Positions 1-5,953 are shown, counted from the stretch's first letter. The stretch: 7,980 bases of DNA from Gemmatimonas phototrophica (GCA_945870175.1 CAMBRJ010000113.1:1-7980); one strand, 5' to 3'. The notes: generated by a model not told the origin, from the sequence alone. Numbers and translations: made by a program.

Positions 1-1
1 G

Positions 2-112
2 TCGGATGGCGCGCAGTCGCTGTATCCCGAGCAGTTCATCGAGCTCGTTCGGCAGCTGCGGCTGATCGCCGGTGCCATCGACCGTCAGCTGGCCCCTACG
101 CCGGATCGGTAA
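2..112 (+). CDS. aroF: 3' end of a probable DAHP synthase (3-deoxy-7-phosphoheptulonate synthase), partial
   Basis: Only the last 36 codons and the TAA stop (110-112) are in the window; the gene begins off the left edge. The visible tail starts SDGAQSL, followed by a helix-forming stretch (PEQFIELVRQLRLIAGAI). From memory of the family, class I-beta DAHP synthases (Thermotoga/Bacillus AroA type) end with a 'P-E-x-A-L-S-D-G-x-Q-S-L' segment followed by a helix F-x-x-L-x-x-x-L-x-x-(I/L)-A, and this tail fits that pattern well. The enzyme condenses phosphoenolpyruvate and erythrose 4-phosphate in the first step of aromatic amino acid synthesis, in the cytoplasm. The catalytic barrel is not visible, so the call rests on about 30 residues. 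A fused form carrying chorismate mutase at the N-terminus cannot be excluded. Confidence 0.7.
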   Translation, partial: SDGAQSLYPEQFIELVRQLRLIAGAIDRQLAPTPDR

Positions 113-122
113 CGCGCCGTAC

Positions 123-158
123 CAGGTGCCGTCTGGCTGGTGTGCCAGACGGCACCTG
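123..158 (+). terminator. Perfect 15-bp hairpin after the DAHP synthase gene, candidate terminator
   Basis: The arms CAGGTGCCGTCTGGC (123-137) and GCCAGACGGCACCTG (144-158) are exact reverse complements, with a 6-base loop. The stem starts 10 bases after the upstream stop codon and ends 35 bases before the chosen lolA start. A C-rich run follows instead of a T-tract, so this is not a classical intrinsic terminator. It may act as an mRNA 3'-end stabiliser or a T-less terminator, or as a structure in the lolA leader if transcription reads through. Confidence 0.5.
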
Positions 159-193
159 CGCTGCCCCCCCGTGTACTCAGTCCCGTGACCAAC

Positions 194-910
194 ATGCCTC
201 AATGTTCGGCCCGCACGATCGCCACGATCGCCACGATCGCCATGGTCGCCATGGTCACCATGGCCCTGCCGGCGTACGCTCCCCTCTCGGCCCAGAGTGT
301 CGCGGACGCCGAAGCGGCCTACGCGCGTGTGGTGAAGTCGTGGTCAACCACGCGCACGCTGCAGGCGAACTTCGATCAAACGATCACGAACCCGATCCTT
401 GGTCGCACCGTCGCGTCACGCGGCGTGTTCGTGCAGGAGCGGCCGGATCGCGTCTCGATCACGTTCACCGAGCCCGCCGGCGATCGCATTGTGGGCGACG
501 GCAAGAGCCTGTGGGTCTATCTGCCCAGCAGCACGCCGGGGCAGGTGCTGAAGCTGCCGGCTGATGCCGACGGCGCGATCGTGGCCGACCTGTTGGGGCA
601 ACTGCTCGACGCGCCGCGCCGCGCGTTCACGATCACCGGCGGCGAACGCCAGTCGATTGATGGACGCAGCACCCGTCGTGTGCAGCTGGTGCCGAAGAGT
701 CCAAGCTCGGTGCCGTTCAGCAAAGCGGTGCTCTGGCTCGACGACACGGAATCGCGCCCCGTGCGGGTGCAAGTGCTCGACCAGCAGGGAGTCGATCGCA
801 CCATCACGCTCACCAGCTGGGCGCCCGACGCGGTGCTGCCAAAGGACGCGTTCACCTTCGTGACGCCCAAAGGCGTGAAGGTCTCGACGAAGCTCCCCGG
901 CAGTCGCTAA
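194..910 (+). CDS. lolA: Outer-membrane lipoprotein carrier protein LolA
   Basis: A 238-residue predicted periplasmic chaperone that receives lipoproteins from the LolCDE transporter and carries them to the outer membrane. Residues 1-33 look like a signal peptide: a basic residue early, a long Ala/Ile/Val/Met-rich core, and an A-Y-A-P-L-S-A region with likely cleavage near residue 29 or 33. The mature part follows the LolA plan: a first helix with L-x-A-N-F-D-Q (57-62), G-V-F-V-Q-E-R-P-D-R (77-86), E-P-A-G-D-R-I-V-G-D-G-K-S-L-W-V-Y (93-109), and a C-terminal F-x-F-V-T-P-K-G-V-K-V segment (220-230). Length is usual for the family. I chose ATG 194 because it opens the signal peptide; an in-frame GTG at 185 is possible, and the more upstream GTG at 140 lies inside the hairpin. 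No clear Shine-Dalgarno is visible. The gene converges on ctpA. The signal peptide is partly encoded by a tandem repeat. Confidence 0.9.
   Translation: MPQCSARTIATIATIAMVAMVTMALPAYAPLSAQSVADAEAAYARVVKSWSTTRTLQANFDQTITNPILGRTVASRGVFVQERPDRVSITFTEPAGDRIVGDGKSLWVYLPSSTPGQVLKLPADADGAIVADLLGQLLDAPRRAFTITGGERQSIDGRSTRRVQLVPKSPSSVPFSKAVLWLDDTESRPVRVQVLDQQGVDRTITLTSWAPDAVLPKDAFTFVTPKGVKVSTKLPGSR
215..259 (+). repeat. Five 9-bp tandem units inside the lolA signal peptide
   Basis: Three exact copies of ACGATCGCC (215-241) are followed by two diverged copies, ATGGTCGCC (242-250) and ATGGTCACC (251-259). They encode T-I-A three times, then M-V-A and M-V-T, which form the hydrophobic core of the signal peptide. 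Each unit is three codons, so copy-number change would lengthen or shorten the core without a frameshift. Confidence 0.85.
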
Positions 911-940
911 CGCGATCCGCTAAGGCACGGCGTTAGCGGA
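905..940. terminator. Inverted repeat at the lolA/ctpA convergence, candidate bidirectional terminator
   Basis: TCCGCTAA (916-923) and TTAGCGGA (933-940) form an 8-bp perfect stem with a 9-base loop. A competing 9-bp pairing exists between CGCTAACGC (905-913) and GCGTTAGCG (930-938). The structure covers both stop codons, lolA TAA at 908-910 and ctpA TAA on the other strand at 933-935, and the two genes are only 22 bases apart. There is no T-run on either side, so Rho-independent termination is unproven. The position suggests it separates converging transcripts. Confidence 0.45.
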
Positions 941-2582
941 CGGCCGCGGGGATGTCGGCCGCGCGCTTCTCGAGCGTCGAGAACACCTCCCGCGGGCGGC
1001 GCGCGCCCTGCAACAGTGCCATCGCCCGCTGCAACGCGCTGTCGTCCTGTGTCCGACGCAGGAAGTCGGCGTCGGCGCCGAAGGCCACGCGCGTCATCTC
1101 GTAGCCCAGGGAACGCGAGATCCACGGCGCGGCACTGTCGAAGACCGAGCGCGGTGGCGCCACACCGCGGCCCACCAGCGCGGCATAGAGCGCGTCCAGC
1201 ATGGCCGGCGTGACCGGATCACCCGGTCCGTTCATCGTGCGCTTCTGCACCTGCGCCTGCTTGGCGAGCGCGTCACGATAGGCACCGGCATTCTTTCCCA
1301 TGGCCCGTGCCAACGACTGCACCTGCAGCGGCGTCGTCGTGTCGCCGGTGATGACGTCGGGCGTGATGCCACCGCCACCGAACACGGTGCGCCCGGCATC
1401 GGTGCGAAAGCGCGGACGAATCGTGTCGGGCAGTGACACGTCGGCACGGTCGTCGAACTCCGCCTCGCGATCACGCGGTGCCGGACGATTGATACTGCGT
1501 CCCACTGGCGTGTACCACCGCGCCGTGGTCAGACGCAACGCGCCACCGCTGGACAGCGGATACACGTTTTGCGCACTGCCCTTCCCGAACGACGTCACGC
1601 CCAGCACGAGGGCGCGGTCGTGATCCTGCAGCGCCCCCGCCACGATCTCCGACGCACTCGCGCTGGCGCGATCGACCAGCACCGCCAGCGGCAATGTGGG
1701 CCAGCGCTGCGGCTGGCTGTCGGTGATCACCTGCGGCTGCGAGCCAGGTCGCGCGCGCAGTTGCACGATGCTCTGCCCGCGATCGAGGAACAGCTCGGCC
1801 ACGGCGACGCCCTGCTCCAGCAGGCCGCCCGGATTGCCGCGCAAATCCATGATCAGCGAACGGGCGCCGAGCTTGACCACGGAATCCACGGCGGCACTGA
1901 GTTCAGCGGCGGTTTGGGCGCTGAACACGTTCACGTCCACGTAGCCGACGCCGTTCTGCAGCAGCTGCGCCCGCTGGACAGCGCGCAGATTCACCTTGTC
2001 GCGCACCAGCGTGAAGCTTACGCGCGACTCGCCGCGTTCCACCGTGAAAGTGACGCTCGACCCCGGCGGTCCGCGCATCGCCTTCGACGTTTCATCGCGC
2101 GACCACCCACGCGTCGATTCCTTCCCCACCAACACCAGCCGGTCATCGACCAACACGCCAGCGCGCTCCGATGGACCGCCTACGATCGGTTCGATGACCA
2201 CCGGCCAGCCATCACGGATATCGATCTGCAATCCGACGCCCGCGTACGTGCCGCTGATCTGCTCGTTCAGCCGGCGCAGGCGATCTTCGGCCAGATACGA
2301 CGTGTACGGATCCTTCAGCTCGCGCAGCAAGCCGGCGACCGCCTTGTCGTAGATCACACTCCCATCGAGCGAGTCCACGTACTTCTGCGCCACGGCCGCG
2401 ACGACCTGATCGAACAGGCGCGCGCCGCCCAGCGGCGCGGGCGCCTGACGCGTGCCCGCGGTGAGATCACGCCCCGACCACCAACCGCCGAGCGATGACA
2501 ATCCCACGAACAGCACGGCGGCAGCGATCGCGCGCGACCGGCGACGCGACGCCGTCGGCGTATCCGGTAGGGGCTCAGCCAT
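933..2582 (-). CDS. ctpA: S41 family C-terminal processing peptidase with PDZ domain
   Basis: A 549-residue serine protease of the CtpA/Prc family, probably anchored in the inner membrane and acting in the periplasm on C-termini of exported proteins. Residues 11-17 are arginine-rich and 18-36 form one hydrophobic segment, giving an N-in anchor. Residues 90-97 (K-D-P-Y-T-S-Y-L) match the family's N-terminal helical region. A PDZ domain spans about 111-195. The peptidase core contains D-L-R-G-N-P-G-G (246-253), the nucleophile segment S-A-S-A-S-E-I with probable catalytic Ser309, and S-F-G-K-G-S with general-base Lys334. The usual Gly in G-S-A-S-A-S-E is Ala306 here. About 140 residues follow the core and resemble the helical C-terminal extension of some S41 members. 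The ATG start overlaps the tmk stop in ATGGCTGA, and GAGG lies 6 bases upstream. It is the last gene of the operon. Its substrate cannot be told from sequence. Confidence 0.93.
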   Translation of the reverse strand: MAEPLPDTPTASRRRSRAIAAAVLFVGLSSLGGWWSGRDLTAGTRQAPAPLGGARLFDQVVAAVAQKYVDSLDGSVIYDKAVAGLLRELKDPYTSYLAEDRLRRLNEQISGTYAGVGLQIDIRDGWPVVIEPIVGGPSERAGVLVDDRLVLVGKESTRGWSRDETSKAMRGPPGSSVTFTVERGESRVSFTLVRDKVNLRAVQRAQLLQNGVGYVDVNVFSAQTAAELSAAVDSVVKLGARSLIMDLRGNPGGLLEQGVAVAELFLDRGQSIVQLRARPGSQPQVITDSQPQRWPTLPLAVLVDRASASASEIVAGALQDHDRALVLGVTSFGKGSAQNVYPLSSGGALRLTTARWYTPVGRSINRPAPRDREAEFDDRADVSLPDTIRPRFRTDAGRTVFGGGGITPDVITGDTTTPLQVQSLARAMGKNAGAYRDALAKQAQVQKRTMNGPGDPVTPAMLDALYAALVGRGVAPPRSVFDSAAPWISRSLGYEMTRVAFGADADFLRRTQDDSALQRAMALLQGARRPREVFSTLEKRAADIPAAVR

Positions 2583-3285
2583 GGGTCACCTCGACGGCCG
2601 ACAACGGACGCTCCACCGGCACCTCGGAAAAACGATGAGGCCACTGCGTGGCCAGCGCCGCCAGACAACGCGACGTCACGACGTCGGCTTCGCCGTCGGC
2701 ATCGACGGCAACGACCGGGCCGATCTCGGGATACTGCGCCTGCCAGGCGGGCTGCAACGCGTCGTCGAACGCCGCGCGCACGCGACGATGAAACGCCTCA
2801 TCCTCGCGTTCCATGCGATCGGCACTGCCGCGCGCGTGCATGCGCGCCATCGACTCCTCGAGCGGCAAGGCCAACAGCAGCGTGAGGTCGGGCGCCAATC
2901 CGCCGGTGGCGAACGCATTCAGGTCGCGTAGCGCCGCGAGTGACAGGGCACGCCCGCGCCCCTGATAGGCGAACGTCGACAACAGGAAACGATCGACGAG
3001 GACCACCGCACCACGCTGCAGCGCCGGCGTGATCACCTCCCGCACCAGCTGCGCGCGCGACGCCGCAAATAGCAGCGCTTCGGTCTCGGGCGTGAGCGCC
3101 GACTGCGGATCGAGCAACACGGCGCGCAACGCATCGCCCGCCGGTGTGCCACCAGGCTCGCGCAACGCCACCACCTCGTGACCGGCCACGGCGAGCCGGT
3201 CGGCCAGCCGACGCCACTGCGTCGTCTTGCCAACCCCTTCGCCGCCTTCCAAGACGATAAAGCAGCCGCCGGTTGCACCCGACAT
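2575..3285 (-). CDS. tmk: Thymidylate (dTMP) kinase
   Basis: A 236-residue cytoplasmic enzyme that phosphorylates dTMP to dTDP with ATP, feeding dTTP synthesis. Motifs appear in the family order: P-loop E-G-G-E-G-V-G-K-T-T (13-22), R-E-P-G-G-T (42-47), D-R-F (98-100, the usual DRY/DRW position) followed by S-T-F-A-Y-Q-G (103-109), and an Arg-rich lid R-M-E-R-E-D-x-x-F-x-x-R-V-R (157-170). The P-loop lacks the Arg of type I enzymes and the lid is basic, as in E. coli-like type II enzymes. I chose ATG 3285 because F-I-V-L-E-G then sits at the usual distance from the N-terminus and the start falls 10 bases after the upstream stop. An in-frame ATG at 3339 would run 44 bases into the upstream gene and add 18 atypical residues. 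No strong Shine-Dalgarno is visible, so coupling to the upstream gene is likely. The last 20 residues after W-P-H-R are probably a disordered tail. Confidence 0.95.
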   Translation of the reverse strand: MSGATGGCFIVLEGGEGVGKTTQWRRLADRLAVAGHEVVALREPGGTPAGDALRAVLLDPQSALTPETEALLFAASRAQLVREVITPALQRGAVVLVDRFLLSTFAYQGRGRALSLAALRDLNAFATGGLAPDLTLLLALPLEESMARMHARGSADRMEREDEAFHRRVRAAFDDALQPAWQAQYPEIGPVVAVDADGEADVVTSRCLAALATQWPHRFSEVPVERPLSAVEVTHG

Positions 3286-3295
3286 GGCCGACCGC

Positions 3296-3646
3296 TCAGC
3301 CAAGGATGATGGAGCTGGTGGCGCCCGTGCGAATGCCATCGGCGATCCACTGATTCACGCGCAGCATCAGCTTGTCAAAATTGTCCTGCGCCGAAATCGC
3401 CGCCTGGTAGGCGCTGTTGACCTGGACCTGCTGCAACAGCGTATCGAGCTGCTGCTCCATCTCGTTGGTCGGCTCCTCGCCGCGATCGATCATCGTCTGC
3501 GCGTCCTGACGGATCTTCTCCATCTGACGCAGCACGGTGGTCGCTTCGCGGTCGGCGTTGAGCGCCTCGCTGCTGCGCTTCACAGCCTTGTACTCGTCGC
3601 TTTGACCGATCGTGCGGCCGAGATCCTTCGCCTTGCTTTCGAGCAT
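3296..3646 (-). CDS. YlbF/YheA (Com_YlbF) family small helical protein
   Basis: A 116-residue, highly charged, mostly helical protein. The N-terminal pattern A-K-x-L-G-R-x-I-x-x-S-x-E-Y-x-A-x-K (6-23), the middle helices with R-Q-M-E-K-I-R-x-D (40-48), and the late N-S-A-Y-x-A-x-I-x-A-x-x-x-F-D-x-L-M (77-94) match the Com_YlbF family, and the size is closest to B. subtilis YheA. In Bacillus, YlbF and YmcA belong to a complex that modulates RNase Y-dependent mRNA processing. Whether this homologue does so is unknown. The ATG at 3646 has a strong GAGGAGG 9 bases upstream. Although the frame stays open upstream to 3991, that part runs inside prmC and has no family resemblance. The gene lies 43 bases after prmC and 10 bases before tmk. 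Confidence 0.85.
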   Translation of the reverse strand: MLESKAKDLGRTIGQSDEYKAVKRSSEALNADREATTVLRQMEKIRQDAQTMIDRGEEPTNEMEQQLDTLLQQVQVNSAYQAAISAQDNFDKLMLRVNQWIADGIRTGATSSIILG

Positions 3647-3651
3647 GGAGA

Positions 3652-3668
3652 TCGGCCTCCTCGGCCGA
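3652..3668 (-). promoter_or_regulatory. Ribosome binding site of the YlbF-family gene, displayed in a small hairpin
   Basis: On the minus strand the sequence TCGGCC-GAGGA-GGCCGA forms a 6-bp perfect stem with a 5-base loop. The strong Shine-Dalgarno GAGGAGG (minus-strand complement of 3656-3662) occupies the loop and the first two stem bases, and ends 9 bases before the ATG at 3646. The site decides the start of this gene. Whether the fold presents or hides the site is not clear from sequence. Confidence 0.5.
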
Positions 3669-3689
3669 GTAAACGCAATTGAGTGAGAT

Positions 3690-4631
3690 TTACGCCGGCG
3701 CGTACTGCGCGAGCACCACGCGTTCACGACCGGTGAGGTCGCGCACCACCTGCACCTGCTGATACCCCTGAGTCGTTGCCAGGGCGGCGGTCCGTTGCGC
3801 GCGTCGGGTATCGACTTCGAACACCACCCAGCCAAACGGCTCCAAGTGCTCATGAGCGCCCGCGAGGATGGCCGCATAGCGGGCCATGCCCTCATCGGCC
3901 GCCACCAGCGCCACCGTGGGCTCCCAGTCCCGCACACTGCGGGGAAGGGCGGCCGCTTCGCTGTACGCAATGTAGGGCGGGTTGGACACAATCACACGGG
4001 CCCGGACGCCTCGGAGCGGGGCCAGGTCGGCCCCGTGCCGAAACTCCACCGATGCCCCGCCGGGTTCGGCCGCCGCCACGCGCGCCGCCGCCACGCGCGC
4101 CGCGTTCGCGGCGGCCACCGCCAGCGCGTCGTCGGACACATCGGTGGCGATCACCCGCTCGTACCGGCCTTCGGTGGCCAAGCTTAGGGCAATGGCGCCG
4201 GAGCCGGTGCCGATATCGACGGCGATCCCGCCAGGGTGGCTGGCCGTGAGCCTGAGCGCCTCGCCAACCACGACCTCCGTTTCCGGGCGCGGGATGAGCA
4301 CCCGCCGGTCCACGGCGAGCACCAGATGCCGAAAGGGTGCCGTCCCCACGCAGTAGGCCATCGGCTCTCCGGTCGCCCGCCGTCGCGCCGCGACCTCGAT
4401 GCGCGCCTGAGTGGTGGCTGGCGTGCGATAACCCATCGAGAGCAGTCGCCCGAGCTCACCGGGTGCCACGTCCAGCATGGCCGCCACCAGCCAGCGGGCC
4501 TCGCGGTGTCCCTCAACGTCGGAGCACTCCGTCCCGTCCGTACGCGCCTCCAGCGCCAGCGCCGGCGACGCCAGCAGCAGCCGCGCGGCGTCGTGGAGCA
4601 CGTCGCGCAGCAGCCGACCGTCGTCAGCCAC
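3690..4631 (-). CDS. prmC: Peptide chain release factor N5-glutamine methyltransferase PrmC (HemK)
   Basis: A 313-residue cytoplasmic SAM-dependent methyltransferase that modifies the glutamine of the GGQ motif in release factors. The N-terminal helical domain (about 1-90) carries E-A-R-W-L-V-A-A-M-L (44-53) and R-R-x-x-G-E-P-M-A-Y (84-93). L-I-P-R-P-E-T-E (112-119) is followed by SAM-binding motif I V-D-I-G-T-G-S-G-A-I-A-L (138-149) and the catalytic N-P-P-Y-I (217-221), all diagnostic of PrmC. The start is GTG at 4631, overlapping the prfA stop in GTGGCTGA, with GAGGAG 7 bases upstream. Its substrate RF1 is encoded directly upstream, as in many bacteria. It is somewhat longer than the roughly 280 residues typical of the family, partly through an Ala/Arg/Val repeat around 178-190 and a longer N-terminal region around 22-43. 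Confidence 0.95.
   Translation of the reverse strand: MADDGRLLRDVLHDAARLLLASPALALEARTDGTECSDVEGHREARWLVAAMLDVAPGELGRLLSMGYRTPATTQARIEVAARRRATGEPMAYCVGTAPFRHLVLAVDRRVLIPRPETEVVVGEALRLTASHPGGIAVDIGTGSGAIALSLATEGRYERVIATDVSDDALAVAAANAARVAAARVAAAEPGGASVEFRHGADLAPLRGVRARVIVSNPPYIAYSEAAALPRSVRDWEPTVALVAADEGMARYAAILAGAHEHLEPFGWVVFEVDTRRAQRTAALATTQGYQQVQVVRDLTGRERVVLAQYAPA
4072..4101 (-). repeat. Exact 15-bp tandem duplication inside prmC
   Basis: GCCGCCACGCGCGCC occurs twice in a row (4072-4086 and 4087-4101, + strand). On the coding strand this gives A-A-R-V-A repeated in A-A-R-V-A-A-A-R-V-A-A-A, between SAM motif I and the NPPY motif. It keeps the frame and adds five residues, probably lengthening a helix or loop. 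Confidence 0.85.
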
Positions 4632-5694
4632 TCAGGCTCTCCTCTGCGTTCGCCAGCGCGATCGCCTCGAGGAACGGTCCCAGATCGCCGTCGAGCACCC
4701 GATCGATGTCGTAGAGCGTGACGCCCACGCGGTGATCGGTCACCCGGCCCTGCGGAAAGTTGTAGGTGCGGATCTTGGCTGACCGGTCGCCGGTGGACAC
4801 CTGCGATTTCCGCATGCGTGACCGCTCCGCTTCCTGTTCCGACAGCCGAAGATCGAGCAATCGCGCGCGCAGCACTTCCATGCCCTTGGCCTTGTTCTGC
4901 AGCTGCGACTTCTGGTCCTGCTGCGACACCACCAAGCCGGTCGGGAGGTGCGTGATGCGCACGGCCGAGTCGGTGGTGTTCACGCTCTGCCCGCCGGGTC
5001 CCGACGAGCGAAAGACGTCGATGCGCAGATCCTTGTCTTCGATTTTGACGTCGACTTCTTCGGCCTCGGGCAGCACCGCCACCGTCGCCGCCGACGTGTG
5101 AATGCGGCCCTGCGATTCGGTGGCCGGAACGCGCTGCACGCGATGCACGCCCGACTCCCAGCGCAGCATGCCGAAGGCACCGTCGCCAATGACCTTGAAC
5201 ACGGCTTCCTTCACGCCGCCCAGGGTGCCGTCGGAATAGGAAATGCCCTCGATGCGCCAGCCTTTGCGCTCGATGAAGCGGGTGTACATGCGCAGCAGGT
5301 CGGCGGCGAACAGCGCCGCCTCATCGCCGCCGGTACCGGCGCGCAGTTCGAAAATGGCCGGGCGATCGTCGAGGGGGTCGCGCGGGATGAGCAGCGGCAA
5401 CAGCGCCTTTTCCAGCGCCGTGCACTCCTGTTCGAGCCGCTCGACCTCCGCTTTCGCTTCCGCCGCAAAGTCGGGCTCGTCACCGTTGGCCATTTCCCTG
5501 GCGTCGGCGAGCTCCGCTTCGGCCTTGGCATAGCGGTTCACTTTCGGAACGACGTCGGCCAGGCGATGGTGCTCGCGACCGAGTGCAGCAAGCCGCGGCG
5601 CGTCCTTCACCGTTTCCGGATCGGCCAGCAGCTGCTCCACTTCGGTGGCGCGACGCAGCGCGTCGGCCATGCGGTCGCGAAGATGGGTCAGCAT
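4624..5694 (-). CDS. prfA: Peptide chain release factor 1 (RF1)
   Basis: A 356-residue translation termination factor that reads UAA and UAG and triggers peptidyl-tRNA hydrolysis. The codon-recognition tripeptide is P-A-T (190-192), the P-x-T form of RF1 and not the SPF of RF2. The catalytic loop is S-G-P-G-G-Q-S-V-N-T-T-D-S-A-V-R (231-246), with Gln236 the methylation target of PrmC. E-L-R-A-G-T-G-G-D-E-A (116-126) and Q-D-Q-K-S-Q-L-Q-N-K (259-268) are also family signatures. I chose ATG 5694 because the N-terminus then aligns in length with E. coli RF1; the frame runs open to an ATG at 5760, which would add 22 atypical residues and cover the operator-like palindrome. No clear Shine-Dalgarno precedes 5694. 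It is the first gene of the minus-strand operon. Confidence 0.96.
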   Translation of the reverse strand: MLTHLRDRMADALRRATEVEQLLADPETVKDAPRLAALGREHHRLADVVPKVNRYAKAEAELADAREMANGDEPDFAAEAKAEVERLEQECTALEKALLPLLIPRDPLDDRPAIFELRAGTGGDEAALFAADLLRMYTRFIERKGWRIEGISYSDGTLGGVKEAVFKVIGDGAFGMLRWESGVHRVQRVPATESQGRIHTSAATVAVLPEAEEVDVKIEDKDLRIDVFRSSGPGGQSVNTTDSAVRITHLPTGLVVSQQDQKSQLQNKAKGMEVLRARLLDLRLSEQEAERSRMRKSQVSTGDRSAKIRTYNFPQGRVTDHRVGVTLYDIDRVLDGDLGPFLEAIALANAEESLSG

Positions 5695-5724
5695 TGGGTG
5701 AGTGTGCTCGAGTTCGTAAGGCTT

Positions 5725-5740
5725 CGTGATACTGGTCACG
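5725..5740. promoter_or_regulatory. Crp-type operator palindrome CGTGA-N6-TCACG
   Basis: CGTGA (5725-5729), six bases, then TCACG (5736-5740) form a perfect two-fold palindrome with the spacing of the Crp consensus TGTGA-N6-TCACA. Its centre is about 38 bases upstream of the prfA ATG. The divergent neighbour encodes a Crp-family protein whose recognition helix keeps the Arg-Glu-x-x-x-Arg residues that contact GTGA in E. coli Crp. Binding by that protein is an inference. So close to the prfA start, it might repress prfA or mark an upstream-bound site, depending on the unknown transcription start. Confidence 0.5.
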
Positions 5741-5769
5741 GCGCGGCACGTGACCGGCATCGTACTCTT

Positions 5770-5810
5770 CGGGCAGGTCGGGAATATCGACCGAAGCGCG
5801 GACCTGCCCG
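5770..5810. repeat. Perfect 10-bp inverted repeat in the prfA/crp intergenic region
   Basis: CGGGCAGGTC (5770-5779) and GACCTGCCCG (5801-5810) are exact reverse complements separated by 21 bases. Part of the right arm (CCCGC, 5807-5811) can instead pair with GCGGG (5817-5821) across a 5-base loop. If the prfA transcript starts upstream of it, this forms a 5' leader stem-loop with an alternative fold. It could equally be a DNA operator with widely spaced half-sites. Confidence 0.55.
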
Positions 5811-5953
5811 CATCTCGCGGGTATCACGGTAAGATAACTGCGCGACGCCATCCACAGCAGGTTCAGAGGCCACGGCTGCCCGCTGGCCTCCTTCTTCCGC
5901 CTTGGTACCTTCACGGGATGCCCGCGTCGGCGCCGGCCCCGAGGTGACATACG

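Larger units (their letters stand above)
5695..5953. other. Divergent intergenic region between prfA and the Crp/Fnr-family gene
   Basis: This 259-base stretch should carry promoters for both directions. It contains a Crp-like palindrome (5725-5740), a 7-bp inverted repeat GGTCACG/CGTGACC (5734-5740 and 5749-5755) overlapping it, and a 10-bp perfect inverted repeat (5770-5810). GTAAGATAAC (5828-5837) is a small A/T-rich island that could supply a weak -10 element on either strand (4 of 6 matches to TATAAT each way), but I found no convincing -35 partner. I see no convincing gene here. A 9-codon frame at 5918-5947 lacks a ribosome binding site. Confidence 0.6.

Noticed and set aside
140..193. 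Upstream extension of lolA to the in-frame GTG at 140
   Set aside because: The GTG lies in the loop of the 15-bp hairpin, and the added residues (Cys/Pro-rich) would sit ahead of a normal signal peptide. ATG 194 or GTG 185 is more credible.
1569..2498. 309-codon open frame on the + strand opposite ctpA
   Set aside because: It is antisense to a clear S41 protease with intact motifs, its translation is His/Arg/Gln-rich without family features, and long antisense frames are expected at this GC content.
3647..3991. N-terminal extension of the YlbF-family gene into prmC
   Set aside because: The open frame overlaps PrmC coding sequence, has no family similarity, and ignores the strong ribosome binding site at ATG 3646.
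4948..5832. 294-codon open frame on the + strand opposite prfA
   Set aside because: It is a mirror of the RF1 coding sequence, with low-complexity His/Arg/Ala content and no recognisable domain.
5918..5947. Nine-codon frame (M-P-A-S-A-P-A-P-R) ending 6 bases before the Crp/Fnr ATG, as a leader peptide
   Set aside because: No ribosome binding site precedes it, the composition is what GC-rich DNA gives by chance, and no regulatory codon run is present.
5480..5950. Minus-strand open frame across the intergenic region and into prfA
   Set aside because: It overlaps RF1 out of frame and resembles no family I recognise. In particular, it is not ribosomal protein L31, which is sometimes found near prfA.
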